A stretch of 32,953 bases of DNA from positions 157,408 through 190,360 of the forward strand of contig CALXWA010000004.1 in the NCBI GenBank assembly GCA_944392275.1, given 5' to 3'. This DNA is from an uncultured Alphaproteobacteria bacterium. GTDB taxonomy: Bacteria; Pseudomonadota; Alphaproteobacteria; RF32; CAG-239. The position numbers and the translations under genes are program-made. The notes beneath the pieces were generated by a model that had not been told where the DNA came from, did no database searches, and saw only the letters and a list, made by a program, of their open reading frames with translations. This document shows positions 1 to 7,052 of this stretch, piece after piece (positions within the stretch are counted from its first letter, which is position 1; each line of letters opens with the position of its first letter).

Positions 1-330
1 CAATATTGCCTCACTAAAAGCAATATTTTGAGGATGAATAAATCGTTCAAGAGATTCATAAATAATTCCTATGGCCGTTATCCCCAAAAGCAAAGCACTG
101 GTATACCCGCCCAAAGCATTCAGGACGTCTTCTTTATCCTTAAACCGATCAATATAAGCACAAACCAAAAAGGTTATAAACAAAGCCAAAGCGTGTGTCC
201 CCATATGGAAACCATCCGCCGTCAAAGCCATAGAATGCGTAAAAATGCCATACCCAATCTCGGCAACCATGGTAATTAAAGTAACCCAAATAACCAACTT
301 GGTCTTATTTTTTAAAACGGAATTTTCCAT
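1..330 (-). CDS. dmeF: Cation diffusion facilitator transporter, DmeF-like (N-terminal part)
   Basis: This reading frame is open from an ATG at 330 to the window edge, so only the first 110 residues are seen. The protein begins MENSVLKNKTKLVIW and continues with hydrophobic helices. The segment ADGFHMGTHALALF carries the Asp and His residues of the transmembrane metal site of CDF transporters, and is followed by a second membrane helix and a charged loop (CAYIDRFKDKED). CDF proteins export Co, Ni, Zn or Cd from the cytoplasm in exchange for protons. A GGGGGA ribosome-binding site precedes the start. The gene lies 10 bases downstream of a CsoR/RcnR-type repressor, the order known for dmeRF of rhizobia, so cobalt/nickel export is the likely job. 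The C-terminal half is outside the window. Confidence 0.85.
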   Translation of the reverse strand, partial: MENSVLKNKTKLVIWVTLITMVAEIGYGIFTHSMALTADGFHMGTHALALFITFLVCAYIDRFKDKEDVLNALGGYTSALLLGITAIGIIYESLERFIHPQNIAFSEAIL

Positions 331-340
331 AAGTTTCCCC

Positions 341-619
341 CTATTTCATCTTATCTAAATGTTCAACCAGTTCATCCACAAGCTCTTCACCGTGTTTATT
401 CTCTTGCAAAGATTTTGCAATATGTCCCAACAAGTGACTGCGAACAACTTCTTTCCAAACACCTTTAAGTGCCGACTGAATAGACACAATCTGATTCAAA
501 ATTTCCATACAATCCCGATCGTCGGCAATCATCTTATTAATGCCTCGAACCTGACCTTCGATTCGATTCAATCTTTGCTCTAATTTCTTTTTATTTTCAT
601 CGGAACAACAAAAACTCAT
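341..619 (-). CDS. dmeR: Metal-sensing repressor, CsoR/RcnR family (DmeR-like)
   Basis: A 92-residue all-helical repressor with the family signature RLNRIEGQVRGINKMI near residues 16-31. Candidate metal ligands are Cys37, His62 and His66, matching the C-H-H positions of the Ni/Co sensors of this family rather than the C-H-C set of copper sensors. Cys4/Cys5 occupy the place of the N-terminal His of RcnR. FrmR-type formaldehyde sensors share part of this pattern, but the CDF exporter gene immediately downstream favours metal sensing. The apo-protein would repress its own operon and release DNA on binding Co/Ni. A C-tract palindrome of the right kind lies just upstream of the start. Confidence 0.9.
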   Translation of the reverse strand: MSFCCSDENKKKLEQRLNRIEGQVRGINKMIADDRDCMEILNQIVSIQSALKGVWKEVVRSHLLGHIAKSLQENKHGEELVDELVEHLDKMK

Positions 620-630
620 TTTCTTTTCCT

Positions 631-660
631 TATAGTATATACCCCTATACCCTATATATA
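631..660 (-). promoter_or_regulatory. Putative DmeR operator and dmeRF promoter region
   Basis: Just upstream of the repressor start, a C-tract (ACCCCT) is flanked by AT-rich inverted arms: TATAGTATAT on one side and CCTATATATA on the other. G/C-tract sites with AT-rich inverted flanks are the known DNA targets of RcnR and DmeR, and the rhizobial DmeR site has the same layout. The position within 12-41 bases of the start codon fits autorepression. No clean -35/-10 pair stands out. Confidence 0.65.
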
Positions 661-698
661 AAAGAAATTATATTTCTTGTCAACTTTTTTTAATTGAT

Positions 699-719
699 TT
701 TACCAAACAACTTGGTAAA
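699..719 (+). promoter_or_regulatory. Perfect palindrome in a promoter-like region
   Basis: An 8-base inverted repeat, TTTACCAA-N5-TTGGTAAA, ends 24 bases before the ATG at 744. A TTGATT hexamer at 694-699 could be a -35 box, which would put the palindrome in the spacer. That is a classic place for a repressor to block RNA polymerase. The DmeR operator lies only 38 bases away on the other side, so both divergent genes are controlled from this short gap. The regulator that would bind here is unknown. Confidence 0.4.
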
Positions 720-743
720 TTAAGCCCTAGCAAAGGATAAAAC

Positions 744-1685
744 ATGAAAAAATACTTAAAAAATGATCTTGAAAATCTAGCGGATATCTTTGCGGCCTGG
801 ATGGGAGGCTACCCAACCGAAACCGAAGAGATAAAATCTTTTCTAACCAACACAGGACTTGAAGGACTTTTATTCGTACCTGACATTGAAAGAATATTTT
901 TTCATAACGCCTTCCTATCAAAAGAGGCCGCTACAGCTGTCTATGCTCTCTTACCGCTAAAATTAAAACTAAAAGATATTGAGTTAAATCTTTTTCCGCA
1001 AAGCTTCAACCGATTAAACATCAAAACATCAAGACAAAAAGGATCCGGAGTTCTCAATACCAGAATAGAAATCGCCTATAAAATAAAAGAAAAATATTAT
1101 GCAAAAAAAATACAATTTATAACCGAAAATAAAGATAAACTTCGCTACCAAAACCAAAAAGCCAAACACCCCGAGCAATTAAAAGCAACGGCACAAAATT
1201 ACCTTAACAATTTAAGTGAAGAACAAAAAGCTCAACGCCGAGACAAAGCTCGTCTCCGCATGCAAAAATATCGTCAAGAACATCCGGAAAGCATAAAAAA
1301 AGTCAATCAAAAAGCACAGGCACAAAAAACCGAGTTACAAAAAATTTCAGAACGCATCAACGCTCGCAAAAGAGGGAAAGAATATCGTCAAAACAACAAA
1401 GAAAAAATAGCCGCCAAAAATAAAGCCTACCGCGAACTCAAAAAAGCAGAAAATCCGGAACTTTATGCCCTTAAAGAACGCGAATATAATCTTTCCGAAG
1501 GACATAAAAAAAGCAGCCAAAAATATTACGAAACCCATAAAGATGAGATTACCCAAAAAGCCAAAGATAACCCCAAAACAAAACAATATAAACAAAAATA
1601 TAAAGCCAAAAAACGCTTCCAACAAAAAACAGGAGCCCAAATTCTGTCTCTCCTACAATCGATTTTAAATTCAAAAACCAGATAA
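744..1685 (+). CDS. Hypothetical lysine-rich protein with long charged C-terminal region
   Basis: I do not recognise a family. The first ~100 residues look globular, with hydrophobic stretches such as EGLLFVPDIERIFF and AVYALLPLKLKL. From about residue 110 to the end the protein is dominated by Lys, Gln, Glu, Arg and Ala in loosely repeated blocks (for example KEYRQNNKEKIAAKNKAYR and KYYETHKDEITQKAK). It is probably a highly basic helical or coiled-coil tail that could bind nucleic acid. Similar Lys/Tyr-rich spacers occur before the catalytic part of some HNH nucleases, but no HNH residues are present here. The start is supported by AAAGGA six bases upstream. There is no signal peptide or membrane helix. 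Confidence 0.7.
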   Translation: MKKYLKNDLENLADIFAAWMGGYPTETEEIKSFLTNTGLEGLLFVPDIERIFFHNAFLSKEAATAVYALLPLKLKLKDIELNLFPQSFNRLNIKTSRQKGSGVLNTRIEIAYKIKEKYYAKKIQFITENKDKLRYQNQKAKHPEQLKATAQNYLNNLSEEQKAQRRDKARLRMQKYRQEHPESIKKVNQKAQAQKTELQKISERINARKRGKEYRQNNKEKIAAKNKAYRELKKAENPELYALKEREYNLSEGHKKSSQKYYETHKDEITQKAKDNPKTKQYKQKYKAKKRFQQKTGAQILSLLQSILNSKTR

Positions 1686-1976
1686 GAATAACATTTGATG
1701 CTCATGGCACATCTTAGCTATAATAAAACAAAACATCAAAAGCATTCTCTACAACACAAAGGAACTATAGTGGGACAAATTGCCCCACAACGGCAAAAGA
1801 AAAAGGCTTTTGATTACTCAAAAGCCTTTATTTTCCTTGGTTGTGCTTTCAAGCCAAAGTGAGGAAAAATATAAGAAATAATCCCCTGATTCTGAATAAT
1901 ATTAAAAAATATCAAACCCTTAGCAAAAATCCGTCACCTCAGACCTTCAAAAACAATTCTTATGAAAGATGCACGC
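1686..1976. other. Convergent intergenic region
   Basis: Besides the terminator at 1802-1835 there is a small hairpin at 1770-1788 (GTGGG and CCCAC arms). I see no coding potential that resembles a gene, and no RNA gene. Confidence 0.5.
1802..1835. terminator. Bidirectional intrinsic terminator
   Basis: The arms AAAGGCTTTT and AAAAGCCTTT enclose an 8-base loop. The hairpin is followed by TTTATTTT on the plus strand and by a T-rich run (TTTCTTTT) on the minus strand. It lies between the convergent genes ending at 1685 and 1977 and would stop transcription of both. Confidence 0.6.
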
Positions 1977-2522
1977 CTACCACGGGCCGCGGATAACTTT
2001 TCCCTTGGATTTTGTGGTCTGGGAATCATCTGAAAAATCATCATCAAATCCGTTTCCCGAATATTCCGGCTGAACATATGTTTGAGCATATTCAGGCAAT
2101 CTTGCGGGATGATAATATTCCAGCTGTCCGAAAACATTGTAACGCCAATTTCCGCATTCCTGATCATCAAGCAAAACCCGGCCATCACTCAGCGTATCGA
2201 TTTTATTCGGATCAACGCCATAAGATATCGCAACATACAAGCGCAATTCCTGTATTGTATTTGCCGTCAGTTCTATATGTTCCTGACTCTCATACGCCTC
2301 TGCCTCTCGTCGTAACCGTTCAATATCCTCATAACTCAGTTCCGAACGCTTTAAATATTGCGTCCTCGGGCCATACGGCCGATTGTTTTTGGAGAAATTA
2401 TTATTCCGTACTGAAATGTTTTGCGGATTTTTCGGATTATTGTCGCGCTTTTGCGCCCCGTTCTTTTTTCTGAACAAACGGGCTATCACCACACAGATTA
2501 GAATAAACGCAACTATTTCCAT
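1977..2522 (-). CDS. Hypothetical membrane-anchored protein
   Basis: Unrecognised. The protein of 181 residues begins MEIVAFILICVVIARLFRKK, a single N-terminal hydrophobic helix followed by positive residues, which suggests an inner-membrane anchor with the rest in the cytoplasm. Residues 20-60 are Asn/Arg/Lys-rich and probably disordered. A central region (EDIERLRREAEAYESQEHIE, then a segment with GVDPNKIDTLSDGRVLLDD) may fold. The tail is acidic (GFDDDFSDD) and then basic. It ends just before a terminator and lies 12 bases downstream of the next minus-strand gene, so the two are probably co-transcribed. Confidence 0.65.
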   Translation of the reverse strand: MEIVAFILICVVIARLFRKKNGAQKRDNNPKNPQNISVRNNNFSKNNRPYGPRTQYLKRSELSYEDIERLRREAEAYESQEHIELTANTIQELRLYVAISYGVDPNKIDTLSDGRVLLDDQECGNWRYNVFGQLEYYHPARLPEYAQTYVQPEYSGNGFDDDFSDDSQTTKSKGKVIRGPW

Positions 2523-2534
2523 ATTTTATAAATT

Positions 2535-2948
2535 TCACTTCAATTCTTTAGGTTTGTCATCATAAAAATCATCAATCTGTTCTTGTGTAAAATGTTTTGT
2601 ATCAAACTCACAAAATTCCTGTACAGCATTTTGGGCCGTTTCTATTGTTGGATTTGCAAGAAACAAAGAAACTTTTTCTTTTAAAGCTTCGTCATTCAAT
2701 GCCAATGTGAATTGCTTCAGTGAAAAAATAATATTAGGATATAGGTCGTAATAATAATGCTTAGAGCGTCCAACAATAAAATTGCGCAAGATTCCTTTAG
2801 CGCAATATGAGATCAATAATGGCCCCGTTTTATTCAGTTGATCTTCTGTAATTCCCGATTTTTTTACAAATTCCTTTATCGGACGATCTAAGACGGTTCC
2901 CATCGAAGACAACAAGGTATCAATAAAATTAAAATTCTGATATGGCAT
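2535..2948 (-). CDS. Hypothetical protein
   Basis: A 137-residue protein of no recognised family. I chose the internal start MPYQNFNFIDTLLSS because AGGAAT lies eight bases before it. The longer possible start 42 bases upstream has no ribosome-binding site. The sequence is soluble and mixed, with predicted helices; the segment CAKGILRNFIVGRSKHYYYD is basic and aromatic, and the C-terminus is acidic (FYDDKPKELK). It appears to be transcribed with the membrane-anchored gene downstream. The 170-base gap on its other side, before the gene ending at 3119, shows no gene. Confidence 0.6.
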   Translation of the reverse strand: MPYQNFNFIDTLLSSMGTVLDRPIKEFVKKSGITEDQLNKTGPLLISYCAKGILRNFIVGRSKHYYYDLYPNIIFSLKQFTLALNDEALKEKVSLFLANPTIETAQNAVQEFCEFDTKHFTQEQIDDFYDDKPKELK

Positions 2949-3118
2949 GTTATAATTCCTAAAAATGATTTTTATTCTATAGGGTTCCATTTAAAACATC
3001 AAGTCAATTTAACAATACAAAAATCATATTGCCACCCAAGAATCTCAAAATTAATGAAGATGAGCCCCATCATAAAAACATAATTACTACATTCAAGCCA
3101 AGTAGATATATCGTATGC

Positions 3119-4039
3119 TTACCTATTTGATATCGTATTATCAATCCTTGTGAATTTTAAGTCACTTAAAGTATCTGTATCTTTCCCATGTTTTATATGC
3201 ATAACATAAATTCGTTCGTTATCCACTATACTTTTATCAAACAAATCATAATGTTTTTCGGGGATACTGCCCACATTCTCAAAATCCATAGAAGCTATAG
3301 TCCCAGAAATATAATCAGGTATTCTTACAAACTCATCAAATATTGTCTGATCGTAATCTTTAGCCTCTAAAAAACCATATACTTTATCGTCTGGAACTCT
3401 TCTATTTAGTAAATTAGCATAACCCAAACGAATAAATTCATGTATAATACCATCTTGAAAATTAATTATCTCATCTCGGTCAGAAATCCAGTAAATATGT
3501 TTTGCATTGGCTTTTATTAAAAGAAATTCTATAATTGTCGACATTATATGTACTGTAACGGCTATATTTGACAATGTTTTTGAGGCTATTTTTTTGCGAT
3601 TAAGATACTCTCTAAATTTTTTTATTTTATGTATAAACTCTTCTTTTTTCTTTTGAGGCCAATTTTCCATATTTTTAATGATTTTATCAATAAGCTGTTT
3701 ATTCTGCTCAAGATTAAAAATATTATTTTTATCTTCTATCACAAAGGCTACTGAAAAAGAATAAGGCGATTTCTTTATGTATTTGATTGCTTTTTCTGAA
3801 ATGTTTGTAAAATCTTTAATATCTTTGGGTAAATTATACTTTATGCCGTTCTTTAGCAAATAAGGATGAATAAACGGATAGATTGTAAATGTCATAACAT
3901 CATGAGGCTTATTTTTATCATCAAGGCAGTAATCGCTAGTAATATACCAAGAATCATTTCTTTTGAAATTATGCTGGAATTTTTTCCATTTTTTTACGAA
4001 ATCAGGAAAGTGTCTTGATAAAATGGTCTTTCTATTCAT
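3119..4039 (-). CDS. Hypothetical protein coupled to a tyrosine phosphatase
   Basis: A soluble 306-residue protein that I cannot place. It is Lys- and Ile-rich, without signal peptide or membrane helices. The middle holds a run of basic helices (WPQKKKEEFIHKIKKFREYL). A more conserved-looking stretch follows, AKHIYWISDRDEIINFQDG, whose clustered acidic residues could be a metal site; that is speculation. The start lies four bases after the stop codon of the tyrosine phosphatase gene, implying translational coupling and possibly a shared task. Base composition is visibly more AT-rich than the phosphatase gene, which suggests later acquisition. Confidence 0.7.
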   Translation of the reverse strand: MNRKTILSRHFPDFVKKWKKFQHNFKRNDSWYITSDYCLDDKNKPHDVMTFTIYPFIHPYLLKNGIKYNLPKDIKDFTNISEKAIKYIKKSPYSFSVAFVIEDKNNIFNLEQNKQLIDKIIKNMENWPQKKKEEFIHKIKKFREYLNRKKIASKTLSNIAVTVHIMSTIIEFLLIKANAKHIYWISDRDEIINFQDGIIHEFIRLGYANLLNRRVPDDKVYGFLEAKDYDQTIFDEFVRIPDYISGTIASMDFENVGSIPEKHYDLFDKSIVDNERIYVMHIKHGKDTDTLSDLKFTRIDNTISNR

Positions 4040-4043
4040 ATAA

Positions 4044-4511
4044 TCACTCAGATTTATTATTTAAATACTCTAAAAAAGCCTGACAGCCCTCAACGATATC
4101 CCAGTAAGTCTCGTCAAAATTCCCAGTGTACCACGGATCTTTAATGTTGCGCAGATGGTCTGTAAAATCCAGCAGACGATAGATTTTGTGTTCGGTATCC
4201 ATGCCAATCAATGATTGAATGTCTTCAATATTGCTGTCATCCATTGCCAGGATATAATCAAAATACGCATAATCATGCGGGCGTATACGGCGGGAATAAT
4301 GCTCTTCAAACGGTATATGCATGGATTTCAGCATTTGGCGTGTTCCATGATGAATACCGGCATGGTACATCTCGTTGTAGCCTTCCGTGGCTGCGGAATC
4401 TATTTCAAAACTATCTGCCAGCCCCTTTTCCGCGACCATTTGTTTCAATACAAACTCCGCCATCGGCGACCGGCAAATATTTCCAAGACAAACAAATAAA
4501 ACTTTAATCAT
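4044..4511 (-). CDS. Low-molecular-weight protein tyrosine phosphatase
   Basis: A 155-residue cytoplasmic phosphatase that hydrolyses phosphotyrosine through a cysteinyl-phosphate intermediate. The N-terminal P-loop is CLGNICRSP, with nucleophile Cys8 and Arg14. The general-acid loop is IKDPWYTG with Asp125. Length and motif order match the LMW-PTP/ArsC-like fold throughout, so the enzyme should be active. The gene sits between the Fic gene (6 bases upstream) and an unknown protein gene (4 bases downstream). It therefore probably belongs to a three-gene operon, rather than to the capsule operons where many such phosphatases are found; no tyrosine kinase is visible here. Confidence 0.92.
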   Translation of the reverse strand: MIKVLFVCLGNICRSPMAEFVLKQMVAEKGLADSFEIDSAATEGYNEMYHAGIHHGTRQMLKSMHIPFEEHYSRRIRPHDYAYFDYILAMDDSNIEDIQSLIGMDTEHKIYRLLDFTDHLRNIKDPWYTGNFDETYWDIVEGCQAFLEYLNNKSE

Positions 4512-4517
4512 TGCACC

Positions 4518-5573
4518 TTATTTCTGGTCATTTAAGACTTCCCAATGTCCCCCTTTATCCGGGCCGATACGACGAATAAGTCCTTTTTCTTTCATCTGGC
4601 GCATGTTTTTTTCTACACCGGCAATACTTAAACCGGTTATTTCAGATAATTCTCTGGTGGTAATATAAGGATTATTTGCAATAATCTGCAAAATTTTCTC
4701 CTTACTTTTCTCCTTACTTTTCTCCTTACTTTTTAGGGTATCATTTGTCTCGGAGATGGTTTTTATCTGCATTTCGCGATTATCTAACAGATTCTTTTCA
4801 CCCAGCAACAGATTCCCGAAAAATTTATTTAGATATTCCATTGTATAATAAATATCTTGATTCAGGTTTTGATAATTTGCCCGTACCAAGGCATTACGAA
4901 AATACTTGGAATTTTGCTCAAAAAGATCATTATTGGTTACAAATCCCAAAGTATAAAGATATTTAATGATAAAAACCGCGGTTGCACGGGTGTTTCCCTC
5001 GCCAAAGGGATGGATTTGCCATATTCCTGACGTAAATTTAGCCAGTCGTTCCACTTTTTCACGTTTAGACAGCCCTTTATAATTAAACTTTTTTTCCTGC
5101 CCAAAATCATAATCAAGCGTTTCCATAATGCTGTCAGACCGACCGTAAATAACCGTATCACCGTTTAATATCGGCTCTTTTTTGGTAATATCGTATGTGC
5201 GGATTTTGCCGGCAATTTCATCGTCAAATATTCCGCTAAATAACGCCTTATGAATAGAAATTAATTCAGCGGGACTGAAAGAAAAAGTATGTGTGCTTAA
5301 AAGTTTTGCAATTCGAGCAGAAACCTCATCCGCTTCTTTTTCATTATGCTCCTTGAGGGTCTTAGCCGGATTTTTTTTGTAATACTGACTGACCTGCTCG
5401 CCGGCCTCATCAATAGAGATCTTTCCTTCAATATTATCCTTGGCAATTTCAATCAGATATTTGGACGGGGTCAGATTATCAACCTGCTGTAAACCAATGG
5501 CAACACCCCAGTTTTCAGCCTTTTGTAATTTTTCCGGTTCCCCCTGCTTTTTATACTCTTCAAAATGTTCCAT
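4518..5573 (-). CDS. Fic-family protein AMP-transferase with C-terminal winged helix
   Basis: This 351-residue protein carries the Fic motif HPFGEGNTRATAVF (His188, acidic Glu192, Asn194, Arg196). Fic enzymes transfer AMP or another nucleotide part to hydroxyl side chains of target proteins. The usual second arginine at the end of the motif is absent (HPFxxGNxRxxR reads GNTRATAV), so activity or donor choice may differ. The N-terminal segment EIAKDNIEGKISIDEAGEQV resembles the inhibitory helix of VbhA-type antitoxins fused to some Fic proteins; this is inference. A Lys/Glu/Ser hinge at residues 282-294 leads to a winged-helix domain (TTRELSEITGLSIAGVEKNM) that may autoregulate. A strong GGAGG site precedes the start. 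Confidence 0.9.
   Translation of the reverse strand: MEHFEEYKKQGEPEKLQKAENWGVAIGLQQVDNLTPSKYLIEIAKDNIEGKISIDEAGEQVSQYYKKNPAKTLKEHNEKEADEVSARIAKLLSTHTFSFSPAELISIHKALFSGIFDDEIAGKIRTYDITKKEPILNGDTVIYGRSDSIMETLDYDFGQEKKFNYKGLSKREKVERLAKFTSGIWQIHPFGEGNTRATAVFIIKYLYTLGFVTNNDLFEQNSKYFRNALVRANYQNLNQDIYYTMEYLNKFFGNLLLGEKNLLDNREMQIKTISETNDTLKSKEKSKEKSKEKILQIIANNPYITTRELSEITGLSIAGVEKNMRQMKEKGLIRRIGPDKGGHWEVLNDQK
4694..4729 (-). repeat. Three tandem 12-base repeats inside the Fic gene
   Basis: Three perfect copies of TTTTCTCCTTAC (plus strand) encode three KEKS units in the hinge between the Fic core and the winged helix. A 12-base unit keeps the frame, so slippage would change hinge length without breaking the gene. 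Each unit carries AAGGAG, a strong ribosome-binding-site match, on the coding strand. A TTG codon in frame follows the last copy by six bases. Confidence 0.85.
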
Positions 5574-5597
5574 AATACCTCCGGCAATAACTAGCTA

Positions 5598-5626
5598 AGT
5601 ATAACCAAACAGACGGTAAAAATCAA
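5598..5626 (-). promoter_or_regulatory. Putative sigma70-type promoter of the Fic operon
   Basis: Read on the minus strand, TTGATT and TATACT are separated by 17 bases, ending 24 bases before the Fic start codon. This is the best-matching -35/-10 pair in the left part of the window. The -35 context CTTGATTTTTACCG recurs exactly in front of the methyltransferase operon near 20,590. Confidence 0.55.
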
Positions 5627-5652
5627 GTTAACACGACAAATGACAAGCAATT

Positions 5653-6375
5653 TCAGCGGATAAACTTATTTATTAGCATATCATACGTTGTTTCGTCCAT
5701 ATCATACCAATTCGGCTGTTTAGACAGATCAACGAAGTATTTTTTTGTCAGTTCTCGCAAATCATACTCTCCTTGATCCCAAATGACAGGATAGCCTAAT
5801 TTTCTAAGCCGTATAAATGCACGCATGGCATAAACAGTATTGCGGTGACAGCGGGAAAAATAGAAAACCCATTTGTTAGAGGCATACTGCTGATAATTCT
5901 TTTTATCATAGCCTACATTTTTGTGATTATAGCCTTGTTTCCATAAAAAGCCTGGATTAAAGTTACCTACAGACGTTTCCCAGGGATGCCCCAGATGGAC
6001 ATAGCTAAACAGCCACCACTTGAATTCTTCTGGACTATCGTGGTCTCGGTCGGCCAAAATACCTTCCGGATGTCCGTAGTCAGAATAAAACATTTGCCTT
6101 CCATCCATTGTCCTTCGTGCAACTTCTTCCGCCTCCATGTCTTTGAAATTAACCAGTCTGTCTTCATATCCAAAACGTTTTGAAAAACCATTCTCATCGC
6201 AAAAAGCCAATTCTATTTCTTTAACCAGTTCAAAATATTTGTTTAAGGTTAAATTTTCGATAGGCTGTGGAAGTTTGCCTTGCAACTGCATCATTAAATA
6301 TCTATGGACTTCTTTTCTTTCTTCATCTGATAGGAAAAAACTTCCCAATCCGAATACTCTTTTTGTTCTACTCAT
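5653..6375 (-). CDS. Hypothetical protein rich in Tyr, Trp and His
   Basis: A 240-residue soluble protein that I do not recognise. Its N-terminal third is helical and charged. The centre has a striking cluster of His, Asp, Gly and Trp (SDYGHPEGILADRDHDSPEE, then FKWWLFSYVHLGHPWETSVG) that could form a metal or nucleotide site. The C-terminal third is basic and aromatic (YFSRCHRNTVYAMRAFIRLR). The start is supported by AAAGG nine bases upstream and fits SRTKRVFGLGSFFLS as the N-terminus. It lies downstream of the phospholipase-D-fold gene with an 80-base gap and upstream of the Fic promoter. Confidence 0.68.
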   Translation of the reverse strand: MSRTKRVFGLGSFFLSDEERKEVHRYLMMQLQGKLPQPIENLTLNKYFELVKEIELAFCDENGFSKRFGYEDRLVNFKDMEAEEVARRTMDGRQMFYSDYGHPEGILADRDHDSPEEFKWWLFSYVHLGHPWETSVGNFNPGFLWKQGYNHKNVGYDKKNYQQYASNKWVFYFSRCHRNTVYAMRAFIRLRKLGYPVIWDQGEYDLRELTKKYFVDLSKQPNWYDMDETTYDMLINKFIR

Positions 6376-6455
6376 TTAGTTTACCTTTCTATCTCTCAGT
6401 TTATCCATCTGCATGCGCGCTTCCTTAAGCAACCAGAATACCTGTTTCAAGAGAT

Positions 6456-7010
6456 TTAATTGTTAAGTTCATTTCTTATTCTCCGTTTTTCAAACCATTG
6501 CTCAGATTTGGTTTCCGTATTCATCTCCCATAATTCCTCAAAACGCTGTTGATAAATTTTTGCATAATCAGGTTCATTTATCAAAAACAAGCAGTTTTCG
6601 CTGTTTTTGCTGGTAGCGGCATTCGTCCAGTTGAACGAACCGGTTGATGCGGATTTTCCGTCAAAGACAGCAAATTTGTTATGTTCAATCTTATTTTTTG
6701 TATGCACTCGGATATTCAGGCCATTGCTATGCATTTCCTCAACTTTTGAGTACTTTCCGGAAGCTTGCAACTTATCTGTCAAGATACGAATGGAAACATC
6801 CCTTTGTCTGGCTCTGTACAGGGCATCTATAATTTGTTGATTGTTTATGGAATACACAGCAACATCAATAGAGCTCTGGCTGTTATTAATAAGTTCGATA
6901 ATTTTTTCTTCACACACTTTTGACGGAGTAAAAGCTATTTCCACCACGGGATGGGCGGTCTGAACCGTTAAGCAGTAATATAAAAGTGCATAAAAAAATA
7001 TTTTTAGCAT
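6456..7010 (-). CDS. Secreted phospholipase D-fold nuclease (Nuc-like)
   Basis: About 184 residues with a single HKD motif, HNKFAVFD (His110, Lys112, Asp117), followed by GSFNWT. This is typical of the small single-HKD enzymes such as the plasmid nuclease Nuc, which act as dimers to cut DNA or RNA. The N-terminus MLKIFFYALLYYCLTVQTAH is a clear signal peptide, so the protein should reach the periplasm or be secreted. A GTG at 7034 would also open the frame, but it falls inside a terminator stem; the ATG at 7010 puts the signal peptide at the true N-terminus. Its ribosome-binding site is weak (GGGTTG). Expression may depend on the structured leader immediately upstream. Confidence 0.83.
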   Translation of the reverse strand: MLKIFFYALLYYCLTVQTAHPVVEIAFTPSKVCEEKIIELINNSQSSIDVAVYSINNQQIIDALYRARQRDVSIRILTDKLQASGKYSKVEEMHSNGLNIRVHTKNKIEHNKFAVFDGKSASTGSFNWTNAATSKNSENCLFLINEPDYAKIYQQRFEELWEMNTETKSEQWFEKRRIRNELNN

Positions 7011-7022
7011 CAACCCACATAT

Positions 7023-7052
7023 AAAAAAGACCACCTTGGAATTAAGGCGGCC
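7023..7052 (-). terminator. Intrinsic terminator in front of the nuclease gene
   Basis: On the minus strand GGCCGCCTT and AAGGTGGTC form a nine-pair stem (two G-U pairs) with a six-base loop, followed directly by TTTTTT. It ends 12 bases before the ATG of the phospholipase-D-fold gene. It therefore either ends a small RNA encoded upstream or acts as an attenuator for the nuclease. Confidence 0.65.

Noticed and set aside
1347..1640. Minus-strand 97-codon hydrophobic frame
   Set aside because: It is the shadow of the lysine-rich plus-strand gene: AAA/AAG codons read in reverse give Phe/Leu runs that mimic membrane helices.
4694..4729. Possible CRISPR-like repeats
   Set aside because: Three contiguous 12-base units without spacers inside a coding frame; this is a simple tandem repeat. 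No CRISPR array was seen anywhere in the window.
6376..6447. A 24-codon minus-strand frame with TTG start (ends KLRDRKVN) between the nuclease and the 240-residue gene
   Set aside because: There is no ribosome-binding site before the TTG, and the alternative internal ATG leaves only 12 codons. It probably serves as leader for the next gene at most.
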